Part shown: positions 16,604 through 25,186 of the stretch, one piece after another
How positions within the stretch are numbered: the stretch's first letter is position 1
Layout of the letters: every line of letters begins with the position of its first letter
NCBI RefSeq assembly: GCF_022230955.1
Contig: NZ_JAKKFI010000106.1
Coordinates: 1 to 63,310, forward strand
DNA from: Micromonospora cabrerizensis
GTDB taxonomy: Bacteria; Actinomycetota; Actinomycetes; Mycobacteriales; Micromonosporaceae
Length of the DNA stretch: 63,310 bases
Reading direction: 5' to 3'
Notes under the pieces: generated by a model
What the model saw: only the letters and a program-made list of their open reading frames with translations
Told to the model about the DNA's origin: nothing
The model's database searches: none
Translations under genes and position numbers: made by a program

Positions 16604-17833
16604 TCAGCTCGGCGGGCGCAGCACCCGCACCAACAGCAGGGTCGGCAGCAGCAGCAGCGGCACCACCAGCAGCGCGCGCAGGGTGCCGACCTCGTCGCCG
16701 AGCAGCCCCAGCAACGGCGGCCCACCCAGGAACGCGGTGTAGCCGATCACCGCGACCACACTCACCCGCACCGGCGCGTGTGCCTCCTCGTCGGCCGCCG
16801 CGCTCATGCCCACCGGGAAGCCCAGCGACGCGCCCAGGCCCCAGAGCGCGACGCCGACGATGGCCACCGGGCCGGAGCCAGCCAGAACGGCCAGGGTGGC
16901 ACCGACCACGGCGAGCCCGATGGTGCCGCTGAGCACCGGCACCCGACCCCACCGGTCCAGCGCGACGGTGCCCGCGGTGCGCCCGATGGTCATGCCCACG
17001 ACGAAGACACCGAAGACCGCCGCGCCGGCGGCCTCGCTCAGGTCCCGACCGTCCACGAACGCGACGGCCAGCCAGTCGTTGGCGGCACCCTCGGTGAAAG
17101 CCGCCACCAGCACGAACAGCCCGATCAGCAGGGTGCGCGGCTCCCGCCAGGCGGCGAGTTGCGCCCGCCGACGGGCCGCCGGTGTGGCGTCCGCCGGGTC
17201 GCCGGTGTGATCGCTGCCCACCGGCAGGAACGTCCGGGCGGCGAGCGCGGTGCCGGTCAACACGACCACCGCCACCGCGACGAGATGCGCGCCGACCGAC
17301 ACGTCGAACCGGGCCGCCCCGGCGCCGAGCGCCGCACCGGCCACCGACCCGAGGCTCCACCCGGCGTGGAAACGGGGCATGATCGTACGGCCCAGCCGCC
17401 GTTCCACCGCCGCGCCCTCGACGTTCATCGCCACGTCGCAGGCGCCGGAGCCGTAACCGAGGGCGACCAGTCCCAGGGCGACGATGGCGAACGACCCGGT
17501 CATCGTGGCGCCCAACCCCGCCACGGTCAGGCCGACCGCAACCACCACGGTGGCCATCGTGACGGTGCGGGCCGCACCGAACCGCTGGGCGAGCAGGCCG
17601 GAGGTGGGCATGGCCAGCAGCGCGCCGACGCTCATCGCCAGCAGCAGCAACCCGAGCCGGCCGGCGGAGAGGTCCAACGCCTCGCGGACCGCCGGCACCC
17701 GGGAGAACCAACTGCCGACGGCCAGCCCGTTGAGGGTGAAGGTGACCGCCACGCCGTTGCGGGCGAGCAGCACCGCCCGTGTCGGGGGTGGTGCGGTGGC
17801 CGGGGCTGCGGGACGGCTGGTGGGGGCGCTCAC
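16604..17833 (-). CDS. MFS transporter
   Basis: 409 aa from the GTG at 17833. About 12 hydrophobic segments; SWFSRVPAVREALDLSAGRLG near residue 45 and ALGYGSGACDVAMNVEGAAVERRLGRTIMPRFHAGWSLG near 130 are typical of the YbjJ/fucose-permease-like MFS branch. Arg-rich loop RRRAQLAAWREPRT between the halves. Substrate not deducible. It is divergent from a LacI regulator whose likely operator (17883-17896) overlaps the shared promoter region, so it may be that regulator's target. Confidence 0.85.
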   Translation of the reverse strand: MSAPTSRPAAPATAPPPTRAVLLARNGVAVTFTLNGLAVGSWFSRVPAVREALDLSAGRLGLLLLAMSVGALLAMPTSGLLAQRFGAARTVTMATVVVAVGLTVAGLGATMTGSFAIVALGLVALGYGSGACDVAMNVEGAAVERRLGRTIMPRFHAGWSLGSVAGAALGAGAARFDVSVGAHLVAVAVVVLTGTALAARTFLPVGSDHTGDPADATPAARRRAQLAAWREPRTLLIGLFVLVAAFTEGAANDWLAVAFVDGRDLSEAAGAAVFGVFVVGMTIGRTAGTVALDRWGRVPVLSGTIGLAVVGATLAVLAGSGPVAIVGVALWGLGASLGFPVGMSAAADEEAHAPVRVSVVAVIGYTAFLGGPPLLGLLGDEVGTLRALLVVPLLLLPTLLLVRVLRPPS

Positions 17834-17882
17834 GGGGTCAGGTCCTCTTCCTCGGGGTGATCTGCTGGCACGATCGCACACC

Positions 17883-17896
17883 TGAGAGCGCTACCA
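17883..17896. promoter_or_regulatory. LacI-family operator between MFS and LacI genes
   Basis: TGAGAGCGCTACCA matches the actinobacterial LacI/CebR-type operator TGGGAGCGCTCCCA at 12 of 14 positions and is centred on the palindrome AGCGCT. It lies 50 bp upstream of the MFS start and about 100 bp upstream of the LacI start, fitting dual control. Confidence 0.65.
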
Positions 17897-17993
17897 CCAC
17901 AACCGGCAACCGCCCCTTACCGTCCCGGGACCGGCCGGGGCATGATGTGAGCTGGCGTTCGTCTCACCTGACGGGCCGCCGTGGGAGGCGACG

Positions 17994-18980
17994 ATGACGG
18001 CAGCGGCACACCGACCGGCCACTCTCGAGGACGTAGCGCGCGTCGCCGGGGTGTCCCGGTCAACGGCGTCCCGGGTGATCGCCGGCACGGGCTTCGCCTC
18101 GCCGGCTGCCCGGGAACTGGTCACGGCGGCCGTCGACCAGCTCGGCTACATCCCCAACCCGGCCGCCCGGGCGCTGGTCCGCGGCGGCGGCGTACGAATG
18201 GTCGTGGCTGTCCTGGGCACCAGCGCGGCGGTGCTGGAGGACCCGTACGTGCACCAGGTGGTGGGTTCGGTCGCCCGGGTGTGCACTCCCGCCGGGGTCG
18301 GGGTGGCGCTGCACTGGCTGCCGCTCGGCGACCCACGCGGCCTCGACCAGCTCGACGATCGCAGCGTGTGCGGGGTGATCCTGGTCAACACCACCGAGGC
18401 CCTGCTGGAGTCGGTGCCCCGCTCGCTGCACGGCCGGGTGGTCTCGATCGGCGTCGGCTCCGCGACCGTCCCGTCGTTCGACGTCGACAACGGCGCCGGC
18501 TCCGAGGCGGTGCTGCGCCACCTGTACGCGACGGGTCGCCGGCGGATCGCCATGGTGACCGGCCCCCGGTGGCTGCCCTGCGCGCAGCGCCCCGTGCAGA
18601 CGTACCGCCGACTCATGCGCCAGGCCGGGCTGCCGGAGCGGGTGCTACCCGGAGACTTCACGGCGGCGCGCGGTCGGGCGGCGGCCGGCGAGGCGCTGCG
18701 TCAGTGGCCGGACCTCGACGCCATCTACTCGATCAGCGACGACACCGCGCTCGGGGTGATCGCGGGCCTGCGTGACGCAGGTGTGCAGGTGCCCGGCGAC
18801 GTCGCGGTGGCCGGCTTCGACGACATCCCGCTGGCCGGGCTGACGGCTCCGGCGCTGACCACGGCGAGCCACCCGGTTGGGCGCATCGCCGCCGCCGCGG
18901 CCACCGCCCTGCTGGACGGACGTCCGGCAGCACCGGTGACCCTCTTCCCGTCCGCCCTGGTGGCCCGGGCCAGCGCCTGA
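17994..18980 (+). CDS. LacI family transcriptional regulator
   Basis: 328 aa. The N-terminal helix-turn-helix ATLEDVARVAGVSRSTASRVIAG is followed by the hinge LGYIPNPAARALV and a periplasmic-binding-protein-like effector domain (SIGVGSATVPSFDVDNGAGSEAV, DLDAIYSISDDTALGVIAGLRDAG, VAVAGFDDIPLAG). ATG at 17994 follows GGGAGG. Divergent from an MFS transporter; effector is probably a small sugar or related molecule, not identifiable from sequence. Confidence 0.92.
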   Translation: MTAAAHRPATLEDVARVAGVSRSTASRVIAGTGFASPAARELVTAAVDQLGYIPNPAARALVRGGGVRMVVAVLGTSAAVLEDPYVHQVVGSVARVCTPAGVGVALHWLPLGDPRGLDQLDDRSVCGVILVNTTEALLESVPRSLHGRVVSIGVGSATVPSFDVDNGAGSEAVLRHLYATGRRRIAMVTGPRWLPCAQRPVQTYRRLMRQAGLPERVLPGDFTAARGRAAAGEALRQWPDLDAIYSISDDTALGVIAGLRDAGVQVPGDVAVAGFDDIPLAGLTAPALTTASHPVGRIAAAAATALLDGRPAAPVTLFPSALVARASA

Positions 18981-19056
18981 CGGTGGCGGTGACGGTTGCC
19001 GACGGTTAACCCCGGACGGGTCGGGTAACCGCGTCGGACGTTTCGTCGACCGTTTC

Positions 19057-19779
19057 GTGGACCGCGACAGGTGGTGGCCCGTGCCCGACTCCGCGCCGCC
19101 GTACCGGAGCCCGCAGGATCCCCGGCACGGCCGGTTGACCGCCCGCCGCCACCCGCCGGTGGTGCCGGGGCCGACCGGGCTCGTGCCCATGAAAGGCCCC
19201 GACGGCGACCAGCTGGCGATGGTGTACGCCCCGGAGCCGGCCGCCGACGGATCGGTGTACCGGCTGGTGCTGCTCCTGCACGGTGCGGGCGGCTCGGCGC
19301 GGCAGGGGCTGGACCTGCTGCTGCCCGTCGCGGACACGCGTCACCTGCTGCTGGTCGCCCCGCAGTCGTCGGCGGCCAGCTGGGACCTGATCGCCGGCGG
19401 CTTCGGCGCGGACGTGGCGCGCATCGACGGGCTGCTGGCGAACGTCTTCGACCGCTACCCGGTCCAGGACGTCACGTTCGGCGGCTTCTCCGACGGCGCC
19501 TCGTACGCGCTGTCGCTGGGTCTGGCCAACGGCGACCTGGTCGACGCGGTGCTGGCCTTCTCCCCCGGCTTCGCCGCGCCGCCGGTCACCCACGGCCACC
19601 CACGGATCTTCATCTCGCACGGCGTCGACGACCGGGTGCTGCCCATCGACGTGTGCAGCCGCCGGCTCGTCCCGCAGCTGCGCGACCGCGGCTACGACGT
19701 CACGTACGAGGAGTTCCCCGGCGGTCACGAGGTCACCACCCCGATCCGCGACACCGCAACCGCCTGGCTGACCACCTGA
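19057..19779 (+). CDS. LpqC-like alpha/beta hydrolase (phospholipase/carboxylesterase)
   Basis: 240 aa. LVLLLHGAGGSARQG is the oxyanion-hole segment; VTFGGFSDGASYALSLG gives the nucleophile Ser (GFSDG); FISHGVDDRVLPI the Asp; FPGGHEVTTP the His. This is a complete triad in the polyhydroxybutyrate-depolymerase/LpqC-type arrangement. No signal peptide is visible, so it is probably cytosolic. GTG start at 19057. Convergent with the FUSC exporter across a hairpin repeat. Confidence 0.87.
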   Translation: MDRDRWWPVPDSAPPYRSPQDPRHGRLTARRHPPVVPGPTGLVPMKGPDGDQLAMVYAPEPAADGSVYRLVLLLHGAGGSARQGLDLLLPVADTRHLLLVAPQSSAASWDLIAGGFGADVARIDGLLANVFDRYPVQDVTFGGFSDGASYALSLGLANGDLVDAVLAFSPGFAAPPVTHGHPRIFISHGVDDRVLPIDVCSRRLVPQLRDRGYDVTYEEFPGGHEVTTPIRDTATAWLTT

Positions 19780-19818
19780 CCCAACCCCAACCCTGCCCCC
19801 GGCCCCCGGTCGCCCCGT

Positions 19819-19849
19819 GTCCCCGGTCCCCGGTCCCCGGTCCCCGGTC
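19819..19849. repeat. GTCCCCG heptamer tandem repeat
   Basis: Four perfect copies of the 7-bp unit GTCCCCG followed by a partial unit, immediately beside the hairpin at 19847-19921, in the convergent intergenic space. Confidence 0.8.
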
Positions 19850-19921
19850 GATCATGGAGTTGTGGTGGGCAATTGAGGGTGACACGTGGCTTTTGTAAGG
19901 CACCACAAGTCCATGATCGAC
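19847..19921. repeat. Hairpin repeat, GATCATG family, copy 2 (convergent gene end)
   Basis: Arms of 21 bp with one mismatch: GTCGATCATGGAGTTGTGGTG (split here as GTCGATCATGG plus AGTTGTGGTG; 19847-19867) against 19901-19921. The 33-nt loop contains GACACGTGG, similar to the reverse complement of the CGGCGTGTC loop motif of the other copies. Located between genes ending at 19779 (+) and 19969 (-). Confidence 0.82.
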
Positions 19922-19968
19922 CCGGGCGGGGGGCGCGGGGGGCGGGGGGGGCGGGGGCGGGGCGGGCG

Positions 19969-21093
19969 TTAGATTGCGGGAAGGCCGAGGGCCTCGTCGA
20001 CGCGGGCGAGGACGGCGGCGTCGTCCTCGGGGTTGACGCCGCGGAGCAGGTCGATGGCCGTGGCCCGAACCTGACCGATGATCATCGCCAGGGGGAGGGT
20101 CTGCGTCGAGCCGAAGAGCAGCCCGGCGGTGTGCACGGCGGTCAACGCCGACTCGTCGGCCCGGGCGGCGTGCTGGTCGGCGGTCTCGTCCTGTCCCGTC
20201 AGGTCGGCGGCGAGGGCGGCACCGGCCTCGCGGACCGCCTCGGCCAGCGACCGCAGGGCCGCGCCCAGCTCGGGTGGCGCCGGGGCGTGCATCCGGCTCA
20301 GTGTCACGCCGGCGCGGGCCAGCACCCGGACGTTGCGTACCGCGTAATCGATCTGCCGGATCGACTCGTCGACCGACTTCAGCCGACCGATGTGGCGGCG
20401 GCGGCGGACGTTGAGCCGCAGCGCCTCGCCGGCGGCCAGCACTCCGTCGCGCAGGCCGTCCACCCGGGCGTCCATCCCCCGGGCCTGCGTGAGCGCGGCG
20501 ACCGCCGCGGCCTCGTCGCGGTGGTCCAGCGCGTCGGCGATCCCGCCCAACAGCCCGGCCAGCTCGTCGAAGGTGCGGCGGACCTCGGCGACCAGCGGCG
20601 CGAGAGGGTGACGGGCGTCGACCAGCAGACTCACCGCGAGCGCGACCGCGCCACCGATCAGCGCGTCGACGAAGCGGAACGGCACCAGTGTGCCGTCCGG
20701 TGGTGCGACCACCACCAGGTAGAGCGCGGACACCGCGGCCTGCACCAGTGTCACGCCGGTGGCGCCGAAGGCCACCGCGAGGAGCACGGTGAGCAGGATG
20801 ACGGTGAACACCGTCCAGGTGCTGCCGGGGCCGAGCGCCTGCACCACCAGGTCCGCGACGAGCACCCCGGCGGCGACCCCGAGGACGACCTCGACGGCCC
20901 GGCGGATGCGCTGCCCCCGCGCCTGACCGAGAACGATCAGCGCTGCGGCCGGCGCGAAGAAGGGCTGCGGATGCCCGAGCAACCGGGTCGCCAGCAGCCA
21001 GGCGACCGTGGCAGCGACGGTTGCCTCCACCACCGGTCGCCAGCCGTGCCGCACCCGCCCGCCAGCCGTCCGCAGGCCGCTGAACCGCACCAT
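19969..21093 (-). CDS. FUSC-family (aromatic acid exporter-like) membrane protein
   Basis: 374 aa from the ATG at 21093, preceded by GGAGAAGG. Six transmembrane segments lie in the first ~170 residues (VEATVAATVAWLLATRLL, PFFAPAAALIVLGQARGQRIRRAVEVVLGVAAGVLVADLVV, WTVFTVILLTVLLAVAF, FVDALIGGAVALAVSLLVDARHPL). They are followed by a long helical cytosolic part (AEVRRTFDELAGLLGGIADAL, RRRRHIGRLKSVDESIRQIDYAVRN). The motif ALIVLGQARGQRIRRAVEVVLGVAAGV is diagnostic of the FUSC/DUF2955 group. Presumed efflux of organic or aromatic acids. Confidence 0.85.
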   Translation of the reverse strand: MVRFSGLRTAGGRVRHGWRPVVEATVAATVAWLLATRLLGHPQPFFAPAAALIVLGQARGQRIRRAVEVVLGVAAGVLVADLVVQALGPGSTWTVFTVILLTVLLAVAFGATGVTLVQAAVSALYLVVVAPPDGTLVPFRFVDALIGGAVALAVSLLVDARHPLAPLVAEVRRTFDELAGLLGGIADALDHRDEAAAVAALTQARGMDARVDGLRDGVLAAGEALRLNVRRRRHIGRLKSVDESIRQIDYAVRNVRVLARAGVTLSRMHAPAPPELGAALRSLAEAVREAGAALAADLTGQDETADQHAARADESALTAVHTAGLLFGSTQTLPLAMIIGQVRATAIDLLRGVNPEDDAAVLARVDEALGLPAI

Positions 21094-21434
21094 CACCGAA
21101 CCTTCTCCCCCGCATCGACCGGACCAGCCGCAACCGGACCCGGTACCCGGCTGCCTACCCACGGCGCCCCGCCGCCAACCTACGACGCCCGCCATCACGC
21201 GAGGACGCCCACCACCGACCCGCCGCGCCCGCCGGCAGCCCGCCGCACCGCGCCTCCCGCACGTCCTTTGGAGCTGATGTCGTCAACGCATCGCAGGAGC
21301 GATGTCGCAAGCGATTCAGCTCCATAGCGCCAGCCCACCGCGGTACGTCGCGCAACCGACGGCACCGACGGATCGTCTCCCATCACGCGACTGACCACTG
21401 ATCACCGGCCGGAGCCGGCCCGGTCAGCGTCCGG
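21094..21434. other. Gene-free stretch with an imperfect hairpin
   Basis: About 340 bp between the TetR stop and the exporter start, both on the minus strand. The only structure seen is the hairpin at 21270-21323 plus a double GCGTCCGGTCA repeat just inside the TetR 3' end at 21426-21447. No convincing ORF or RNA gene. Confidence 0.5.
21270..21323. repeat. Imperfect hairpin with GGAGCTGA arms
   Basis: GGAGCTGA (21270-21277) pairs with TCAGCTCC (21316-21323); inside it a second pairing GCATCGC...GCGATGTC closes around AGGA. The layout (long palindrome in an intergenic gap) resembles the other hairpin repeats but the sequence differs, so it may represent a third family. Confidence 0.6.
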
Positions 21435-22064
21435 TCAGCGTCCGGTCAGGGCGCGCAGCAGCGTACGGACCGCGGCGCCGAGGTCGGCCCGGCTGGCCGC
21501 GCTGCCGGGCGGTGGGGCGGTGAGCGCGCCCGCGCCGACCAGCCGGTCGAAGAGCAGCCCGTCCACGAACGCGACGAACTGGTCGCCCTGCCGGTCCGGG
21601 TCGGTGGCCCCGGCCCGGGTCAGCAGGTCCCGGGCCTGCACCCGCAGGCCGGTGCCGTGTTGCAGGATCCCGCGCAGCTCGGGCCGGTGCACCGCTTCCA
21701 GCAGACAGGCGTAGCGGGCCAGGGTCCGGCTGCGACCGGCGCTCAACCACCGGTCGAGCACCTCGGCGACGCCGGTGGCGAGCGCGTCGAGGTCGTCGGC
21801 GTCGAGCCGAGGGGCGGGGGTCGGGGGCGGCGGCCCGGTGGGCAGGTCGTGTGCCTCGAGGTCGCCGCGGTCCCGCTCGGCGAGCCGTCCCACCACCGCC
21901 TCGATCAACGCCTGCCGGGTCCGCAGGTACGCGGAGGTGGTGCCGGGTGGCATCCCGGCGCGGCTGTCGACCGCCCGGTGGGTCAGCGCCCGCATGCCAC
22001 CGTCGGCGATCAACTCGATGGCCGCGTCGGTCAGCAACGCGATCCGGTTCGTCCGGGCCGTCAC
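21435..22064 (-). CDS. TetR family transcriptional regulator
   Basis: 209 aa. The N-terminal HTH region is RIALLTDAAIELIADGGMRALTHRAVDSRAGMPPGTTSAYLRTRQALIEAVV; the rest is a helical ligand-binding domain (LDALATGVAEVLDRWL, DQFVAFVDGLLFDRLVG). GTG start at 22064. It is divergent from a FAD monooxygenase gene with a palindromic site at 22105-22120 in the 67-bp gap, so it very probably represses that gene and itself. Confidence 0.92.
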   Translation of the reverse strand: MTARTNRIALLTDAAIELIADGGMRALTHRAVDSRAGMPPGTTSAYLRTRQALIEAVVGRLAERDRGDLEAHDLPTGPPPPTPAPRLDADDLDALATGVAEVLDRWLSAGRSRTLARYACLLEAVHRPELRGILQHGTGLRVQARDLLTRAGATDPDRQGDQFVAFVDGLLFDRLVGAGALTAPPPGSAASRADLGAAVRTLLRALTGR

Positions 22065-22104
22065 GGCACTCCCCCTTCTCGGTGGTCCGCAGGTAGTATC
22101 ACTC

Positions 22105-22120
22105 TTCTACAGGTGTAGAA
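22105..22120. promoter_or_regulatory. TetR operator between TetR and monooxygenase genes
   Basis: Perfect inverted repeat TTCTACA-GG-TGTAGAA. A -10-like TAGTAT (22094-22099) lies just upstream on the plus strand, so bound repressor would cover the start point of the monooxygenase transcript. Confidence 0.85.
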
Positions 22121-22131
22121 AGGTGGTCGAC

Positions 22132-23295
22132 ATGGATGACGCACACGCAATCGTGGTGGGCGGGGGAATCGGCGGGCTGAGCGCGGCGCTCGCCCTGCAC
22201 CGGCACGGGTGGCGGGTCACCGTGCTGGAGCGCGCCGCCGAGCTGCGCGAGGTCGGCGCCGGCCTGAGCCTGATGGCCAACGCCGTGCGCGGGGTGGACA
22301 GCCTCGGCCTGGGCCCGGCTCTGCGCCGGGGTGGACACGGCGAGGCACCCGGCGGCGTCCGCAACCGGCACGGGCGGTGGCTGTCCCGGGTGGACGCCAC
22401 GGAGATGGTCCGGCAGCTGGGCACCACGGCGCTCGGCGTACACCGGGCCACGCTGCACCGCACCCTGCGCGAGGCCCTGCCGGCGTCGTCCCTGCACACC
22501 AACGCCAAGGTGGAACACGTGGAGTCCGGCCCGGACCGTGCCGAGGTGCGCTACCGGGGGCCCGACGGCTCGCACACCCTCGACGCCGACCTGGTGGTCG
22601 GCGCCGACGGCCTGCGCAGCCAGGTCCGCGCCCAGCTCTGGCCACAACACCCCGGCCCGGTGTATGCGGGCTCGACGGCGTGGCGGGCGGCCATCGCGTT
22701 TCCCGACCCGGTCCCGGCCGCCATCACCTGGGGACCGGGAGCCGAGTTCGGCATGGTGCCCATCGGTGACGGCCAGCTCTACTGGTACGCGGCGCTGAAC
22801 GCCCCGCCCGGCGGCCGCGCCCCCGACGAGCTGGCGGCCCTGCGGGAGCACTTCGGTGACTGGCACGCCCCCATCCCGGCGCTTCTCGCGGCAACTCCAC
22901 CGGCAGCCGTCCTGCGCAACGACATCCACCACCTGGCCGTGCCGCTGCCCTCGTACGTGCGGGGACGGGTGGCGCTGCTCGGCGACGCCGCCCACCCGAT
23001 GACGCCCAACCTCGGGCAGGGCGCCGGGCAGGCGATCGAGGACGCGGTGGTGCTCGGCGCCGTCTGCGCCGGTGGCGCCGAGGGGGTGCCCGCCGCCCTG
23101 GCCGCGTACGACGCGCAGCGCCGACCACGCAGTCAGGCCGTCGCCCGAGCCTCCTACGTCGCCGGGCGGTTCGGGCAGCAGCTGCACAACCCGATCGCCT
23201 TCACGATGCGGACCGCCGCGTTGCGGCTCATCCCGGCCCGGGTGGCCCTGCGCAGCATGGCCCGCTATGCGGACTGGAGCCCTCCGGCGGGTTGA
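22132..23295 (+). CDS. FAD-dependent monooxygenase (group A flavoprotein hydroxylase)
   Basis: 387 aa. The dinucleotide-binding motif IVVGGGIGGLSAALALHRHGW is at residues 7-27, the DG motif DLVVGADGLRSQVR near 160, and GRVALLGDAAHPMTPNLGQGAGQAIEDA (GD motif) near 280. These three are diagnostic of salicylate/para-hydroxybenzoate-hydroxylase-like enzymes using FAD and NAD(P)H. ATG at 22132. Under the adjacent TetR; the substrate is probably an aromatic or polyketide-like compound that also serves as inducer. Its 3' end overlaps the convergent Nudix gene by 31 bp. Confidence 0.92.
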   Translation: MDDAHAIVVGGGIGGLSAALALHRHGWRVTVLERAAELREVGAGLSLMANAVRGVDSLGLGPALRRGGHGEAPGGVRNRHGRWLSRVDATEMVRQLGTTALGVHRATLHRTLREALPASSLHTNAKVEHVESGPDRAEVRYRGPDGSHTLDADLVVGADGLRSQVRAQLWPQHPGPVYAGSTAWRAAIAFPDPVPAAITWGPGAEFGMVPIGDGQLYWYAALNAPPGGRAPDELAALREHFGDWHAPIPALLAATPPAAVLRNDIHHLAVPLPSYVRGRVALLGDAAHPMTPNLGQGAGQAIEDAVVLGAVCAGGAEGVPAALAAYDAQRRPRSQAVARASYVAGRFGQQLHNPIAFTMRTAALRLIPARVALRSMARYADWSPPAG

Positions 23296-23732
23296 GCCGG
23301 CCCCGTGGCCGTCCGGCCGGCCGTCACCGCGGCGTACTCGGGTGAGGCGAAGAACTGGGTCAGCACCTCGGCGGCGCCCGGTGTCCAGGGACGACCGTCG
23401 AGCACCTCGTCGCCGGGCACGAAGACCATCGCCGCGCCCTCACCGAGCACCACGTCCTCCTGCCGGGCGCGGGTGTGGCCGAGGAAGTAGTGCTTCACCC
23501 GGCCCAGCTCGGGCGCCGGTTGCACGGCGACCGGGCGCAGCGGCCCGTCGGCGCGCAGGCCGGTCTCCTCCCACAGCTCCCGCTCGGCGGCCTGCTCCGG
23601 CGTCTCCCCCGGCTCGCCGTGGCCGCCGGGCAGACCCCAGACGTTCGGGTGGTGCTCCGCATTGCCATCGCGCAGTTGCAGCAACAGCCGTCCGTCGGGA
23701 TCCACCAGAAGCACACACGCGACAATGATCAC
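23265..23732 (-). CDS. Nudix hydrolase
   Basis: 155 aa from a GTG at 23732. The Nudix box GGHGEPGETPEQAAERELWEETGL matches GX5EX7REUXEEXGU exactly (split: GGHGEPGETPEQ then AAERELWEETGL). It follows LLQLRDGNAEHHPNVWGLP, the usual ADP-ribose/NTP-binding lead-in. Hydrolyses nucleoside diphosphate-linked substrates; specific substrate unknown. It overlaps the tail of the monooxygenase gene, so no terminator separates these convergent genes. Confidence 0.92.
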   Translation of the reverse strand: MIIVACVLLVDPDGRLLLQLRDGNAEHHPNVWGLPGGHGEPGETPEQAAERELWEETGLRADGPLRPVAVQPAPELGRVKHYFLGHTRARQEDVVLGEGAAMVFVPGDEVLDGRPWTPGAAEVLTQFFASPEYAAVTAGRTATGPAQPAGGLQSA

Positions 23733-23902
23733 CGGGTCAGCGTACGGCCGCCGAACAACCGTTGACGCCCCAAAGCTCCAGAATAGTCATTCGGACCGTC
23801 GTCGGGCTCAAACAAATGTGACAGCACGCCGGTACAATCGGCGACCGCCTTGTGACCGATCGCTGACTGCTGATGGTGAAAGCGATCACACACACTGAGC
23901 CC

Positions 23903-24691
23903 ATGAACAGGAGAGTCAACCGCGGTAAGGCACTCCGCGTCGCGGTGTGCCTCGTCCTTCTCGCCGCCCTGAGCAGTTGTATGCAACTCAACATGGGTCT
24001 CACCGTCAACGCCGACGACACGGTCGACGGGCAGCTGCTGCTGACGGCCGAGAAGTCCGTGCTCAGCGTCCGGAACAAGAACATCCCGGCGGCCTTCGCG
24101 GAGCTGCGGCAGAACATTCCGGCCCTGCCGGCCGGCGAGGAGACCGGGTACGAGGACAGCAAACTCTTCGGCTCCCAGATCAGTTACCGCAAGGCACCGC
24201 TGGCGGGTTTCGACACGGAGAGCGTGAAACTGGTCCGCGACGGCGACCTGTATCGCTTCACATTGCCGCTCGACCCGAAGAAATACGGCGGAAAGGTTGC
24301 GCAGCAAAATCCGCAACAGCAGCAGGCCTTCATGAAGCTCATGTCCTTCGAGATCTCGGTGACATTTCCCGGCCGGGTGATCGACAGCAATGGCACGGTG
24401 AACGGCCGCTCGGTCAGCTGGCGGGTCGACTCCAACCAGGACAAGCCGAGCGAGCTGCGGGCCGTCGCCGAGGCGCCACCCCGACCGTCCGCCTCGGCGG
24501 CCGCCAGCGCGGAGGGCGGCGGGTTCCCGTGGCTGCTGGTCGGAGGCGGCGCGCTCCTGCTGCTGCTCCTCGCCGCGGTGGGCGTACTCCTGGTGCGTCG
24601 CCGTCAGCCCGCGACGCCGGCTGCGCCCGGTCCGACGCCGCCTGGCCCGACGCCGCCGGGCCCGCCCGTCGGCGCCCCGGGGCCCGGTTGA
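23903..24691 (+). CDS. LppM-like membrane lipoprotein (DUF3153 type)
   Basis: 262 aa from the ATG at 23903. A signal sequence with lipobox ALSSC near residue 28 is followed by MQLNMGLTVNADDTVDGQLLL, characteristic of LppM/DUF3153 proteins. A Ser/Ala/Pro linker, a transmembrane helix near residue 215 (WLLVGGGALLLLLLAAVGVLLV) and a Pro-rich tail with two PGPTPPG repeats follow. In mycobacteria LppM is an envelope-associated lipoprotein. It precedes the contractile operon by 146 bp and may or may not belong to it. Confidence 0.82.
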   Translation: MNRRVNRGKALRVAVCLVLLAALSSCMQLNMGLTVNADDTVDGQLLLTAEKSVLSVRNKNIPAAFAELRQNIPALPAGEETGYEDSKLFGSQISYRKAPLAGFDTESVKLVRDGDLYRFTLPLDPKKYGGKVAQQNPQQQQAFMKLMSFEISVTFPGRVIDSNGTVNGRSVSWRVDSNQDKPSELRAVAEAPPRPSASAAASAEGGGFPWLLVGGGALLLLLLAAVGVLLVRRRQPATPAAPGPTPPGPTPPGPPVGAPGPG

Positions 24692-24837
24692 TCCACCCGG
24701 TGGCCGGCTCCGCCGGCCACGCCCGGCCCCGGCCGCCCCCGAGACGACGGCGACCGGCCCCGGTGTTCCCCACCAGGAGCACCGAACCTCACCACCACCA
24801 CATCCCGGTCGCACCATCGCAGAAAAGGGGGATCGCC

Positions 24838-25173
24838 ATGAACGATCTCTTCACCTGGGCAGCCCTGGGGACCATCGCCGGCGCGAGCGCCGCGACCCTG
24901 CTGGCCACCAACGTCATCGGCGGGCTGATCGGCCCGAGCGGCGACAAGCTCCGCAAGTGGATCGCCATCGCCATCGCGCTGCTGCTGTCCTACGTGACGG
25001 CGGCGTTCGCCGACGACGCCGGCGGCGAGAAGTGGGTCATCGCGTTCTTCAACGCCCTGGTCATCTTCTCCGCCGCGCTCGGCGTCAACCAGTTCCCGCC
25101 CGGCAACCGGCAGGCGACGCCGACCCAGGTCGCGAGCGGTCGCGAGCCCCGAGTCTTCCGTTCCTGGGTCTGA
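24838..25173 (+). CDS. Small three-helix membrane protein at the head of the contractile operon
   Basis: 111 aa with three hydrophobic segments near residues 5-30 (WAALGTIAGASAATLLATNVIGG), 39-56 (WIAIAIALLLSYVTAAFA) and 66-84 (WVIAFFNALVIFSAALGV), then a polar tail. ATG preceded by AAAAGGGGG. The size and topology are holin-like, and it begins the phage-tail-like operon, so release or membrane anchoring of the machine is conceivable. There is no family match I can name. Confidence 0.75.
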   Translation: MNDLFTWAALGTIAGASAATLLATNVIGGLIGPSGDKLRKWIAIAIALLLSYVTAAFADDAGGEKWVIAFFNALVIFSAALGVNQFPPGNRQATPTQVASGREPRVFRSWV

Positions 25174-25186
25174 GGGGGATGACGTC

